Shown here one piece after another: positions 1 through 8,013 of a DNA stretch of 19,908 nt. The stretch's first letter is position 1, and the number at the start of each line of letters is the position of its first letter. Made by a program: the position numbers and the translations under genes. The notes beneath the pieces are model-generated. The model was not told where the DNA came from. It saw nothing but the letters and a program-made list of their open reading frames with translations, and ran no database searches. Source of the stretch: Methanocorpusculaceae archaeon UBA456 (lineage in GTDB: Archaea; Halobacteriota; Methanomicrobia; Methanomicrobiales; Methanocorpusculaceae); contig DAJQ01000040.1 in assembly GCA_002496395.1 (NCBI GenBank), forward strand, positions 1 to 19,908, written 5' to 3'.

Positions 1-25
1 GCATAGCCTCATAGGTGTTTTCCCT

Positions 26-1552
26 TCAATCAGTTTCTTTAAACTGATAAAGAACTTCCCTGATCAGCATGATATATTCGGATATAAGATCTTTTGGGTT
101 CACAAATGGCATATCAACAGATATGTTGAGAGCCGGAGATATACCGGATGACGACCTGTTCCCTTCAGAGATACCATCCACAACCGCATCCATTGTCACA
201 GCCGCAGGAGTTGGTGTCGGTTTCAGGACGGTGATATAGTCCTCCTTCAGGTGCCAGTCAGATCCATCCGGATTTTTGATCGTCAGCAGAACTGAGTAGG
301 TGCCTTCTTCGGCATAGGTATGGGTCGGATGCCGCTCTGAGCTGCCGGATCCATCGCCAAACTCCCACCGCCATTCTTCAGGGCCGCCGGTTGAGCGATC
401 CGAGAACCGGATGGTGAGAGGGGCGTTTCCAAAAGTTTTCCCGGCATCAAAGTCCGCAGTCGGCAGATCTCTCACGACGATATACCCGGTCCGGGTGAGC
501 GATCCGGCGACATTCGTTCCTGATGCGGTGAGTTGAACCCTGAATGTGCCGGGATGCGTATAGGTGTGGGTCGGGTTCTGCTGGATGGAACTCTTCCCGT
601 CTCCAAACTCCCATCGCCACTGGTTCGGGCTGCCACCGGAGAGATCAGTGAACCGGACAGTGAGGGGAGCCCCGCCGCTCTGGTAGTCGGCGGTAAAATC
701 AACAACCGGATTCGTGCCGGTATTGACGAGATTGTTCTTTGCGTGGCTTGCGACTCCGTATTTGTTCTCCACCTTCAGTGTGACCGTGTAGGTTCCTTTT
801 TTTGTATAGGTATGCGAGGGGTTCTGGAGTGTTGAAGTTGAGCCATCACCAAAATCCCAGTGCCAGGAGGTGATACCACCGGTGGATTCATCGGTAAACC
901 GGATGGTGAGCGGGAGCTCGCCGCTTGTTCTGTCAACAGAGAATGCAGCTTTTGGGGGAGTGGTGACAGTGATATGGTTTGAGAAGGTCTTGGTGAACTT
1001 CCCGGCGGGATTCTCGATTGCAAGGGTGACTGAGTAGGATCCCGGCCCGGTATAGGTATGTACCACTGTCTGGCCGGTTCCGGTTGCCCCGTCGCCAAAT
1101 GTCCAGTGCCAGTTTGTTGGAAGGTTTTTTGAGGTATCCCGGAAGATGACGGTGAGGGGGGCTGTTCCGGTCACCGGAGATGCCTCAAACTCCGGTACCG
1201 GAACAAAATCACTCTCATAAATCATCACATCATAAGGGTTGCTCTGGAAGTTCTGTCCATCAACCATGGTATAGAGGACCGCACGGTAGGTACCGGCACG
1301 ATCAAAGGTCTTTGTCACCACCCTGCCACTCCCGACCATCGGCGTAGCTGTCGGGGGATCACCCACCCGCGCAAACTGCCATGACCATCCGGTCACGTCC
1401 GTCTCGTTTCCTGAGACAGATCCGGTGAAGGTGATGGTGCCCGGTACGACGACAGAGGTGGTATCGCTTGTGATCATCACATGTACAGCCGATGCTGTTC
1501 CGCAGATGAACGCAGCCAGGATGAGAAGGGAGAGGAGAAGAGAACGCCTCAT
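26..1552 (-). CDS. Secreted PKD-repeat surface protein (508 aa)
   Basis: Begins with a clear signal peptide (MRRS, a hydrophobic core, Ala-X-Ala around residue 21), so the product is exported. Residues about 23-110 form a degenerate PKD-like fold (GWSWQF near the middle, FDRAGTYRAVL near its end). Four canonical PKD repeats follow at about 115-200, 200-283, 284-368 and 369-450, each with the W-x-W-x-FGDG and HTY...GTY-x-V signatures. The 60-residue tail after a PTPTP linker has no membrane anchor or sorting motif. PKD arrays are common in methanogen surface proteins and are thought to mediate adhesion or cell-cell contact; no enzymatic domain is visible. The start codon overlaps the stop of the upstream PH-like/Yip1 gene by 4 nt (ATGA), so the two are co-transcribed and probably translationally coupled. 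Specific function unknown. Confidence 0.9.
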   Translation of the reverse strand: MRRSLLLSLLILAAFICGTASAVHVMITSDTTSVVVPGTITFTGSVSGNETDVTGWSWQFARVGDPPTATPMVGSGRVVTKTFDRAGTYRAVLYTMVDGQNFQSNPYDVMIYESDFVPVPEFEASPVTGTAPLTVIFRDTSKNLPTNWHWTFGDGATGTGQTVVHTYTGPGSYSVTLAIENPAGKFTKTFSNHITVTTPPKAAFSVDRTSGELPLTIRFTDESTGGITSWHWDFGDGSTSTLQNPSHTYTKKGTYTVTLKVENKYGVASHAKNNLVNTGTNPVVDFTADYQSGGAPLTVRFTDLSGGSPNQWRWEFGDGKSSIQQNPTHTYTHPGTFRVQLTASGTNVAGSLTRTGYIVVRDLPTADFDAGKTFGNAPLTIRFSDRSTGGPEEWRWEFGDGSGSSERHPTHTYAEEGTYSVLLTIKNPDGSDWHLKEDYITVLKPTPTPAAVTMDAVVDGISEGNRSSSGISPALNISVDMPFVNPKDLISEYIMLIREVLYQFKETD

Positions 1553-3750
1553 AGCATTCCTCCCGAGAGAAGAATGCCCGCAAAAAGGGCAGCCCCATAA
1601 CTGGCAACCGGCGGGAAGAGGGATGCGGGTATCGAGAAATCAAACGTGCTCCTGAGTGCTCCCGAGAGTACCAGGATCGACCAGATACCGGCGATAAAGA
1701 GACCCGCAACCGGAAGAAGCCCGATGATTCCGAAGGGGAGCGCAGAGTAGAGCGTTATCCGGAGGAGCCTGCCGAAACTCCCCTCAACCCTCCCGGTGAT
1801 CAGAAATGCGAGGAACGCGGCGATCAGGGCTGCCAATGCCGCTGCGAGTATAGTTGTGATGGTGAAGACCCCCATTGTTGCCGGGTCAGTGATCAGCTCA
1901 GTGATGACCGGATAGAGGGCGGGATCAACTCCGGCATGCCCTGCAAGACAGGTGATGATCCCGATGGTGCCGAGGATACAGACGAGCATTGAGGTGAGGA
2001 AGAAGGTGAGCGGGAGCGGGAGGGGATCGTCCTGGAACCTCGGAGCTCCCGATGGTACGAATAGAAATGTCAGAATGCGGCCGTGTTCCCGTTTCGGACG
2101 AGGGGTAAGGGGATCGTCTGTTCCGGTTTGAAGAACATATTCAGAGAGCCCCCTCCAGTCATGATCCGGGGAAAGGCGGACGCCGCAGGTATCGCACCAC
2201 GGGCTTTCCGGGGCAAGGATCGCCTCGCAGACCGGGCATCGGAAGGCCGGTGGCGGCGGCTTTTGATCATCTTCCGGTGGCGGAGGGATCTCTTCCTCTT
2301 CCTCCTCTCCGGATTCTTCGTCGGATTCATCCACCGTCTCATCCGGGCACGTATGATCTGTATATTCCAGATCATCGTACTCTTCCTCTATCATGGGAGG
2401 AGGCGTCTCATCTGCGGTGAGATACGCGATCCAGGCATCACGCTCGTCTTCTTCCTCAAAGACGATAATTCTCTGGAAGATCTCTTTCTCCTTTGAGATG
2501 AGCGAGATCGTGACTGCCGGTCTGCCAAGGAGATCGATTGTGGGGGATGCATCAAGGACCTGGGATGAACGGAACTCTTCCCGCACCGAGACCGAGGTGC
2601 CGTCACCATCATAGATGATGAGCCGTTTTGAGGTGAGGAGGAGACCGACCTGCTCATCATCCATCAGGAGTTCGGATCTCTGACAGATCGGATATTCAAT
2701 CTTCGCAGGGGCCCGTCCTCTCTTTGACAGGGTATCAGGCCTGCTCCCGGCTGTGCCATCAAGGATCTCCTGAACCCGTACAATGAACCGGTCCCGCTCA
2801 AATGAACCCCCTTTCTCTGAAGTGAAACAGAGAACCACCCGGCGGATACCGGTTGGGGTTGCGATCGCAAGGACGGCGGACTGAAGACCATCGGGTGTAA
2901 ATTCGGGGACGATATCAAAGATATCTCCTTTCTTAAACTCGCGGGGTGCGCCATCCCCGGTATCCGGGATCAGGCAGATCCGGTCGAAATAGAGATCGGA
3001 TCTGAAGGGGATATCCTTGATAGTGATACCGGTGAATGAAGAGAAGGGGGTCTCAGAGCGCCTTTTGGGTGCTGGCTGGGTCTGATTTTGGGTATCTTCA
3101 CCCTTCATCCCACGAATCATGCCTGCTGCCCGGTCACGTGCAGATGATCCTCCTGCATCATCGGGGAAGGAGAGGATCATCCGCCGGATACCACCTGAGG
3201 TGCGGATAGAGAGGGCAAGCGAGGGGGTGCCCCCATTTTCAGGCTCGGGATCCGCCCCCACAACCGCAGACAGAGGGAAACCTGACCGGTTTTTCGCTCC
3301 ATCTCCTGCCGTTAACGTGATCCCGGATGGGGCAATCCCGATAGCATACCGCTCACCCTTGATCAGAATTCCAGAAATGATCACTTCATTCTTCGTGGGA
3401 CTACCTGCGGCCGAATCACCGTTGCCCTGAATAATCATCCGGATGAGATCCAGAAGCCGGTCACGGGCCTGTGTTCCCCCGGCCCATTCAGGAAATGAGA
3501 GGACCATCCGCCGGATGCCTCCGGTGGTGTTGATCGCAAGGGCGATGGAGGGGAGACCTTCGCTATCGATCTCAGGGACCGCATCGAAGAGGGTATCACG
3601 GGAAAATTCCCGGACACTCCCGGTTTTGGATTCGGGCTCAAGACGGACTATGCCGTGAGCTGCCAAAACGGTGAAGGGTTCGTTCTTGATTGAGACACCG
3701 GAGAACCTGTGACCCGGCTGATTCCCCTGTGGTGCGCTGTCGCCTTCCAT
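1549..3750 (-). CDS. Four PH-like repeats, zinc ribbon and Yip1-like membrane domain protein (733 aa)
   Basis: Modular protein. Four related segments of about 95-110 residues lie at about 15-108, 122-215, 235-332 and 352-446. The first three share a pattern of G-[VI]-x-I-K at the start, LA-I-x-T-x-x-GIRR-[MV]-[VI]-L in the middle and ARDR/ERDR at the end. The fourth (LLLTSKRLIIYDGDG..., RIIVFEEEDERDAWIAYL) looks like a typical archaeal PH/GRAM-like domain, and the first three look like diverged copies of it. Then come a strongly acidic, Pro-rich linker (about 450-503), a zinc ribbon (C505, C508, C519, C522) and a Yip1-like membrane domain (about 575-733, four or five hydrophobic segments). 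The domain order is read by eye; the PH-like assignment is inference. It heads an operon with the secreted PKD protein. It is probably a membrane protein with a large cytoplasmic part; the role is unknown. Confidence 0.8.
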   Translation of the reverse strand: MEGDSAPQGNQPGHRFSGVSIKNEPFTVLAAHGIVRLEPESKTGSVREFSRDTLFDAVPEIDSEGLPSIALAINTTGGIRRMVLSFPEWAGGTQARDRLLDLIRMIIQGNGDSAAGSPTKNEVIISGILIKGERYAIGIAPSGITLTAGDGAKNRSGFPLSAVVGADPEPENGGTPSLALSIRTSGGIRRMILSFPDDAGGSSARDRAAGMIRGMKGEDTQNQTQPAPKRRSETPFSSFTGITIKDIPFRSDLYFDRICLIPDTGDGAPREFKKGDIFDIVPEFTPDGLQSAVLAIATPTGIRRVVLCFTSEKGGSFERDRFIVRVQEILDGTAGSRPDTLSKRGRAPAKIEYPICQRSELLMDDEQVGLLLTSKRLIIYDGDGTSVSVREEFRSSQVLDASPTIDLLGRPAVTISLISKEKEIFQRIIVFEEEDERDAWIAYLTADETPPPMIEEEYDDLEYTDHTCPDETVDESDEESGEEEEEEIPPPPEDDQKPPPPAFRCPVCEAILAPESPWCDTCGVRLSPDHDWRGLSEYVLQTGTDDPLTPRPKREHGRILTFLFVPSGAPRFQDDPLPLPLTFFLTSMLVCILGTIGIITCLAGHAGVDPALYPVITELITDPATMGVFTITTILAAALAALIAAFLAFLITGRVEGSFGRLLRITLYSALPFGIIGLLPVAGLFIAGIWSILVLSGALRSTFDFSIPASLFPPVASYGAALFAGILLSGGML

Positions 3751-3760
3751 TATCTAATTA

Positions 3761-3770
3761 TTATATATAC
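3761..3770 (-). promoter_or_regulatory. TATA box of the PH-like/PKD operon
   Basis: On the minus strand this reads GTATATATAA in an AT-rich tract and is the strongest TATA-like element near the 733-aa gene. It lies only about 11-20 nt from the ATG at 3750, closer than the usual 22-27 nt. The transcript may therefore be leaderless, or a weaker box further upstream may be used. Confidence 0.5.
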
Positions 3771-3886
3771 TCAATGCACAAATAAGGTCTTTCTCCCCGG
3801 CCATCATCCGCCTCTTTCAGATCAGGACTGCATGATAAGGATTTATGCATGTACTCCCCAAACAGAGAGTATGGGCGGTGATATCA

Positions 3887-4477
3887 TTGCCGGATGATGA
3901 TGCAGTCAGGATACCCGAGATCGCAACTCTTCTCTCCCTTTCAGAGGATCTGGTTCGGCAGTATGCAGATGAATACAATGACTTCCTCCCGCACAGGACG
4001 ATCGGGAAGGTACGGATCTATGAACAGAGTGCACTCAGGCGGTTCCGGGTGATCGCCGATCTGACGTCACAGGGATTGAACCATGCCGGGATTGCAGCGG
4101 TCCTGAAGGGTGGAAAGCCGCTCCGCGAGATCGGGATGGATGAGGAGAAGGAGAGAAAGCAGAGTGCAACACGGGCAATAACCCCACCACCGTCTCCACA
4201 GGGATCTGATCTGCTGGATGAGATCGCCATCTCCTCGCGGCGGACCGAAGAGAGGACAAACACAATCGATCACCGGCTTGGCGCCATCCGTGACGGTATG
4301 GCAGCAGATACCGACCTGATCCTCCGTGAGATCGCCGGACTGAAAGAGGAGGTCGCACTCTCCCGATCGGAACTGAGAACACTCTGGTCACAGGTGAGGG
4401 AGCTTGAAGAGGATCTTCGGGAACGGGAGCTCAGAAAGTCCTGGCTTGAACGGGTGGCTAAGCGGTTCTCCCGTTAG
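3887..4477 (+). CDS. MerR-like HTH protein with C-terminal coiled coil (196 aa)
   Basis: The N-terminal part (IPEIATLLSLSEDLVRQY ... KVRIYEQSALRRFRVI) is a MerR-type winged helix, with the helix-turn-helix in about the first 25 residues and the R-x-Y-x-x-x-A-L-R-R segment of the wing. After a low-complexity linker the last 80 residues are a charged heptad-rich coiled coil (DEIAISSRRTEERT to RELEEDLRERELRK) ending in a basic amphipathic tail. The frame is also open from ATG 3845 and GTG 3878. ATG 3845 lies inside a TATA-like TTTATGCA (3842-3849), which would place the transcript start near 3871; TTG 3887 has GGTGAT just upstream and starts the protein directly at the HTH, so it is preferred but not certain. 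A DNA-binding dimer is likely; the ligand and targets are unknown. Its stop overlaps the convergent HD gene by 4 nt. Confidence 0.75.
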   Translation: MPDDDAVRIPEIATLLSLSEDLVRQYADEYNDFLPHRTIGKVRIYEQSALRRFRVIADLTSQGLNHAGIAAVLKGGKPLREIGMDEEKERKQSATRAITPPPSPQGSDLLDEIAISSRRTEERTNTIDHRLGAIRDGMAADTDLILREIAGLKEEVALSRSELRTLWSQVRELEEDLRERELRKSWLERVAKRFSR

Positions 4478-5094
4478 GGAGGGATCCTCCAGTCGATGAC
4501 CACCTCACGGGAGAAGAGGGTGGTGAAGAGATCGGATCGCTCCAGTGCATAGTCGCATTCAAGGTACCCCTCACTTCGTGAAGAACAATGGAGGATCACC
4601 TCCTGCTCTGTGATGGTGGCGGTGAGGGTATCGATGAGGGACTGGTGCGAGCGATCGAGGCCATCAGCGATCCTGAGGAGGGAGGCGAGCTTTTGTACGC
4701 GCTCCCGGCTGATCTGATCCAGTTCGGCAAACCGCCGTTGCTGGAGGGATGGCGGAGCTTTTCTGTGATACCGGATAAGCAGTGCAATAATCTCCCGCTC
4801 ATCCCTCTTCAGGGGAAGGGAGGTGTCTGACCGGACCATCCGGGCTCCGATCTTGTTGTGTGCCCCGCCCGGCTGGCTCCACCCGATATCATGCAGAAGA
4901 GCTGCTGCCTGAAGGAGGAAACGCTCCTCTCCTGAGAGGCCATGCAGGGGGGCGAGCTGGTCGAAGAGCATGAGGGCATTCTTCATCACCTGCTCGTCAT
5001 GATCCCGATCCGGGGTATAGCCTGCGGCAAAAGCGCGTATCGCCTCAATCCTGTCGTCCATAATACCGGCTCCGGGCGGAGTGTGCTGCTGCAT
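4474..5094 (-). CDS. HD-domain phosphohydrolase, Ppx/GppA C-terminal type (206 aa)
   Basis: A single HD-superfamily domain with metal ligands visible in order: H32 (RDHDEQV), H68-D69 (ALLHDIGW), H79 (GGAHNKIG), H110 (IRYHRK) and D144 (LLRIADGLDRSH). The patterns AHNKIGARM, IALLIRYHRK and KLASLLRIADGLDRS match the C-terminal domain of exopolyphosphatase/pppGpp phosphatase (Ppx/GppA), here without the N-terminal ASKHA phosphatase domain. It is therefore a soluble metal-dependent phosphohydrolase of unknown substrate. ATG 5094 was chosen because GGAG sits 7 nt upstream and a TATA-like CATTATCT lies on the minus strand at 5130-5137, giving a short leader. ATG 5061 (MDDRIEAIRAF) also has GGAG 8 nt upstream and remains possible; the longer frame from 5109 has no support. 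Confidence 0.85.
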   Translation of the reverse strand: MQQHTPPGAGIMDDRIEAIRAFAAGYTPDRDHDEQVMKNALMLFDQLAPLHGLSGEERFLLQAAALLHDIGWSQPGGAHNKIGARMVRSDTSLPLKRDEREIIALLIRYHRKAPPSLQQRRFAELDQISRERVQKLASLLRIADGLDRSHQSLIDTLTATITEQEVILHCSSRSEGYLECDYALERSDLFTTLFSREVVIDWRIPP

Positions 5095-5237
5095 TCTCCT
5101 GCTCCTCACCTCAACGTTATCCCGGGAAGAGATAATGCCTTCTCAGAGTGGTGCCGGGAATGCCGGATATGAAAGGGGGCTGATGATCCGGTATCATCTC
5201 TTTTTTACGAGACCTGCACCGATATGATAGAGGAGAG

Positions 5238-6467
5238 ATGCAACCCGTGGATGTACTGCCTGATTCAATCACCGGGATCCGAAATAAACGGGTCTACATC
5301 GAAACCTACGGGTGCACCTATAATTATGGCGATACCGGGAAGATCACCGCCATTCTGGAGTCTCAGGGATGCAGTATTACCATGTCAGCTGATGATGCGG
5401 ACTGTATTCTCATCAATACCTGTATTGTAATCGAGAAGACTGAACGGGAGATGAGGAAGAGGATTGCCGAATATCGGGATCGGAATCTTTTCGTCACCGG
5501 ATGCCTGCCAAAAGTCGATCCGGATTGCGGAGGAACGGTGATCGATCCCGATACCATTCACGGTCACTTTCATATGACAGGAGCCCGCCTCTCCGGAAAC
5601 CCTGCCATTCTCCAGGTGGCACAGGGATGTCCCGGCCATTGCACATACTGTATCACCAGAAAAGCCAGGGGCCCGCTGGTAAGCCATTCCAAAGACGAGA
5701 TCATCAGGGAGCTTGAGGGGAGGATCAAAGGGGGTGCTGTCGAAGTGCAGCTGACAGCACAGGACCTCTCTGCATGGGGAATGGACCGGGGGGAGAGCCT
5801 TGCCGACCTGCTGGTAGCGATCGGGAGAGTGCCGGGATCATACCGGGTGCGGCTTGGGATGATGAACCCCGACACCCTCAGGCCGATACTTAATCCTGTT
5901 CTTGATGCCTGTGAGAGCAAACGGATCTTCTCATTCTTCCATATCCCGGTGCAGTCCGGATCAGATTCGGTGCTCGGGCAGATGGGGCGGCGGTACTGCC
6001 GCGATGAGGTGATTGCAATCATAACTGCGATACGGGGACGGTTCCCCTCTGCCCGGATCTCAACCGATATCATCTGCGGGTTTCCCGGCGAGACAGATGA
6101 GGACTTTTCCCAGACGATCGATCTCCTCAGAGTTATTGAGCCTGAGAAGATCAATATCACCCGGTACTCCAGCCGCCCGGGAACACCGGCTGCCAGCAGG
6201 GCTGATATGCCTGATCGGTTCAAGAAAGACCGGTCCCGGCTGGCAACTGCGGTTGCCGGGGAGATCTTCGATCGGATCTATTCCGGATTCATCGGGGAGG
6301 AGCTGGACGTAACTGTCACCGAAGTTGTGCAGGAAGGTTCTGTCACCGCACGGGACGCCGCATACCGGCCGGTGATCATCAGTGAGAACCTGCAGATCGG
6401 AACCGAATGCCGTGTGCGGATCACCGGCCATCGCCGCCATTATCTGGTGGGGACGCGGATCAGCTGA
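5238..6467 (+). CDS. tRNA t6A37 methylthiotransferase, CDKAL1/e-MtaB type (409 aa)
   Basis: Radical-SAM methylthiotransferase that converts N6-threonylcarbamoyladenosine at position 37 of ANN-decoding tRNAs to ms2t6A. The N-terminal UPF0004 domain carries the three auxiliary-cluster cysteines C26 (ETYGC), C62 (INTC) and C89 (VTGC). The radical-SAM [4Fe-4S] motif is C131-x3-C135-x2-C138 (CPGHCTYC), and HIPVQSGSD and ICGFPGETDEDF are family signatures. A TRAM RNA-binding domain fills about 350-409. Length and order match the archaeal/eukaryotic branch (MtaB/CDKAL1) rather than bacterial MiaB. ATG 5238 follows a GAGGAGAG Shine-Dalgarno, with a T-rich TATA-like TTTTTTACGA at 5201-5210. It is monocistronic, with no functional link to its neighbours visible. 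Confidence 0.93.
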   Translation: MQPVDVLPDSITGIRNKRVYIETYGCTYNYGDTGKITAILESQGCSITMSADDADCILINTCIVIEKTEREMRKRIAEYRDRNLFVTGCLPKVDPDCGGTVIDPDTIHGHFHMTGARLSGNPAILQVAQGCPGHCTYCITRKARGPLVSHSKDEIIRELEGRIKGGAVEVQLTAQDLSAWGMDRGESLADLLVAIGRVPGSYRVRLGMMNPDTLRPILNPVLDACESKRIFSFFHIPVQSGSDSVLGQMGRRYCRDEVIAIITAIRGRFPSARISTDIICGFPGETDEDFSQTIDLLRVIEPEKINITRYSSRPGTPAASRADMPDRFKKDRSRLATAVAGEIFDRIYSGFIGEELDVTVTEVVQEGSVTARDAAYRPVIISENLQIGTECRVRITGHRRHYLVGTRIS

Positions 6468-6626
6468 TCTCCGCTGCCCACAGATCCCCGTTGTACCTGA
6501 CAGGATCAAATTCTATACACCGGCTCACAACAAGGATCGGTCTTCTGAAGATTCGCTTCACTCCCATATTTCCAGAGCTCCTTAACCCATACTGAACACG
6601 GACAAATATATCCAGCAGTCGGAAGG

Positions 6627-6653
6627 AATTTTACCCAACCGAAATTTTTATCC
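6627..6653 (+). promoter_or_regulatory. Promoter and possible auto-operator of the DtxR gene
   Basis: TTTTTATCC (6645-6653) is a good archaeal TATA box about 26 nt before ATG 6675, predicting a leaderless or near-leaderless transcript. It overlaps a short imperfect inverted repeat, AATTT (6627-6631) and AAATT (6642-6646), a plausible place for an autoregulatory metal repressor. A second AT-rich box (AAATATATCC, 6604-6613) lies further upstream. The operator is inference. Confidence 0.5.
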
Positions 6654-6674
6654 CCCCACAATCAGAATTCAGGT

Positions 6675-7109
6675 ATGGAATTCCGGGGGGAAGATGAGGT
6701 ATCGCCACGTAAGGCAGAATACCTGAAATATATCCTTGAATCAGGGGGATGCGTAAAAACAACAGATATTGCCCATCATTTTGGCATATCGCCATCGACG
6801 GGAACCAAGGCGATCCGTGAGATGGCGGAGGCGGGGCTGCTACACCATACACCATATGCAGGAGCAACCCTTACCGAAAAAGGCGAATATACGGCCCATT
6901 TTATCCAGAGGAGACACAGAATACTGACGCTCCTCCTTTCCCACTATGGTTTTACCCCTGGTGAAGCCTGTTCTGAGGTGAAGAGGTTTGAGCATCATGT
7001 CTCAAGGGAAGCGATAAACCGGATCTGCGCATCCCTTGGCCACCCGATGATGTCCGTCTGCGGGCGGATCGAGCATGAAGAGGGGTGTTGCCGTGAGTCA
7101 ACAGAATAA
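6675..7109 (+). CDS. DtxR/MntR-family metal-dependent transcriptional regulator (144 aa)
   Basis: The winged helix-turn-helix occupies about 11-75 (RKAEYLKYILE, TTDIAHHFGISPSTGTKAI, AGLLHHTPYAGATLTEKG), followed by the DtxR dimerisation/metal domain. Likely metal ligands are H81 (QRRHRIL), C99 (GEACSEV), E106 and H107-H108 (FEHHVS), corresponding to the DtxR EAC...EHH motif. The C-terminus (HPMMSVCGRIEHEEGCC) is an unusual Cys/His-rich extension in place of an SH3-like domain. It is the first gene of an operon with a zinc-type ABC importer, so it probably represses that importer, and itself, when metal is plentiful. Which metal is sensed (Zn, Mn or Fe) is not decided by the sequence. The next gene starts before this one ends. 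Confidence 0.88.
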   Translation: MEFRGEDEVSPRKAEYLKYILESGGCVKTTDIAHHFGISPSTGTKAIREMAEAGLLHHTPYAGATLTEKGEYTAHFIQRRHRILTLLLSHYGFTPGEACSEVKRFEHHVSREAINRICASLGHPMMSVCGRIEHEEGCCRESTE

Positions 7110-8013
7110 TCATCTGCGAACTCCGGGGATTCTGGCCATTCTGCTGATCCTCATAGCATGCCTCTCATCCGGATGTGTTGATTCAACAATGGGTGGGAAT
7201 GACGAGCGGATACCGGTAGCGGTGACCCTCCTCCCGATGAAAGAGATCGCGCTTGCGATCGGCGGGGACAGGATCGCCGTAACCGTGGTTGTACCGCCCG
7301 GAACCGAACCCCACACCTTTGAGCCGACACCCGGCCAGATTGCATCTATCGCACAATCCCGCATCTTCTTCAGGGTAGGTGAAGGGCTGCTTCCTTTTGA
7401 GGACCGACTTACAGACAGACTCTCATCACAGAACCCTGATCTCCTTGTTGTTGAACTCTCGGAAGGAATTGACATAATCAAAGGAGATGCAGGGCATGAA
7501 CATGAGGAGAACCATCATTCAACAGGAGCCACAGATCCCCATATCTGGCTCTCGCCGAATAACGGTGCACTGATGGCTGGAACAATTGCGAGCACCCTGA
7601 TCACAATCGATCCGGAGGGAGAGGCGATCTATCTGGAGAACCTCGATGAATACCAGAAGAGATCTGCTTCTGTGGATGCAGAGGTACGTGAGATACTGGA
7701 CACTCTCCCGAGCCGCCGGTTCATCGTAACCCATGATGCCTGGGGATACTTTGCCCATGAATATGGGCTTGAACAGGTTGCAGTCCATATCGGCGGAAAA
7801 GAGCCGACTGCCAGGGAGATACAGGAGGTTATCAGAATTGCCCGTGAAGACGGAGTCGGAATCGTCTGTATCGAACCACAGTTCCCGGAGAGGACCGCCC
7901 GCGTCATCGCTGCCGAGATAAACGGTGAGGTGGTCATAATCGATCCCCTGCCGGAAGCATACCTTGAGAACTTTATCCGGGTCGCAGAAGCACTTCGGGG
8001 AGGCCACACATGA
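7093..8013 (+). CDS. znuA: Zinc-type ABC transporter, metal-binding lipoprotein
   Basis: Cluster A-I (TroA/ZnuA-type) substrate-binding protein. The signal peptide is a lipoprotein type, with lipobox LSSGC (C34 counted from an in-frame ATG at 7075). In the same numbering the metal ligands are H80 (TEPHTFEPTP), H156 (TDPHIWLSP), H220 (VTHDAWGYFA) and D290 (IIDPL). A His/Glu-rich loop (GHEHEENHHS, about 140-149) lies just before the second ligand; such loops are characteristic of zinc-specific family members. GTG 7093 was chosen because GAGGGGTG lies 5 nt upstream, whereas ATG 7075 has no ribosome-binding site. Either start overlaps the DtxR gene. It delivers metal to the ATPase and permease encoded next. 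Confidence 0.92.
   Translation: MSQQNNHLRTPGILAILLILIACLSSGCVDSTMGGNDERIPVAVTLLPMKEIALAIGGDRIAVTVVVPPGTEPHTFEPTPGQIASIAQSRIFFRVGEGLLPFEDRLTDRLSSQNPDLLVVELSEGIDIIKGDAGHEHEENHHSTGATDPHIWLSPNNGALMAGTIASTLITIDPEGEAIYLENLDEYQKRSASVDAEVREILDTLPSRRFIVTHDAWGYFAHEYGLEQVAVHIGGKEPTAREIQEVIRIAREDGVGIVCIEPQFPERTARVIAAEINGEVVIIDPLPEAYLENFIRVAEALRGGHT

Noticed and set aside
1..25. Possible end of another gene at the left edge
   Set aside because: Too short to judge; no recognisable coding signal.
5175..5198. GATGA...TCATC hairpin before the methylthiotransferase
   Set aside because: Only 5 bp of stem; expected by chance.
5570..6223. 217-aa minus-strand ORF
   Set aside because: Lies wholly antisense to the well-supported methylthiotransferase gene; Arg/Ser/Pro-rich shadow composition.
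6665..6684. Two GAATTC sites flanking the DtxR start codon
   Set aside because: Each is a simple 6-bp palindrome; no evidence for function.
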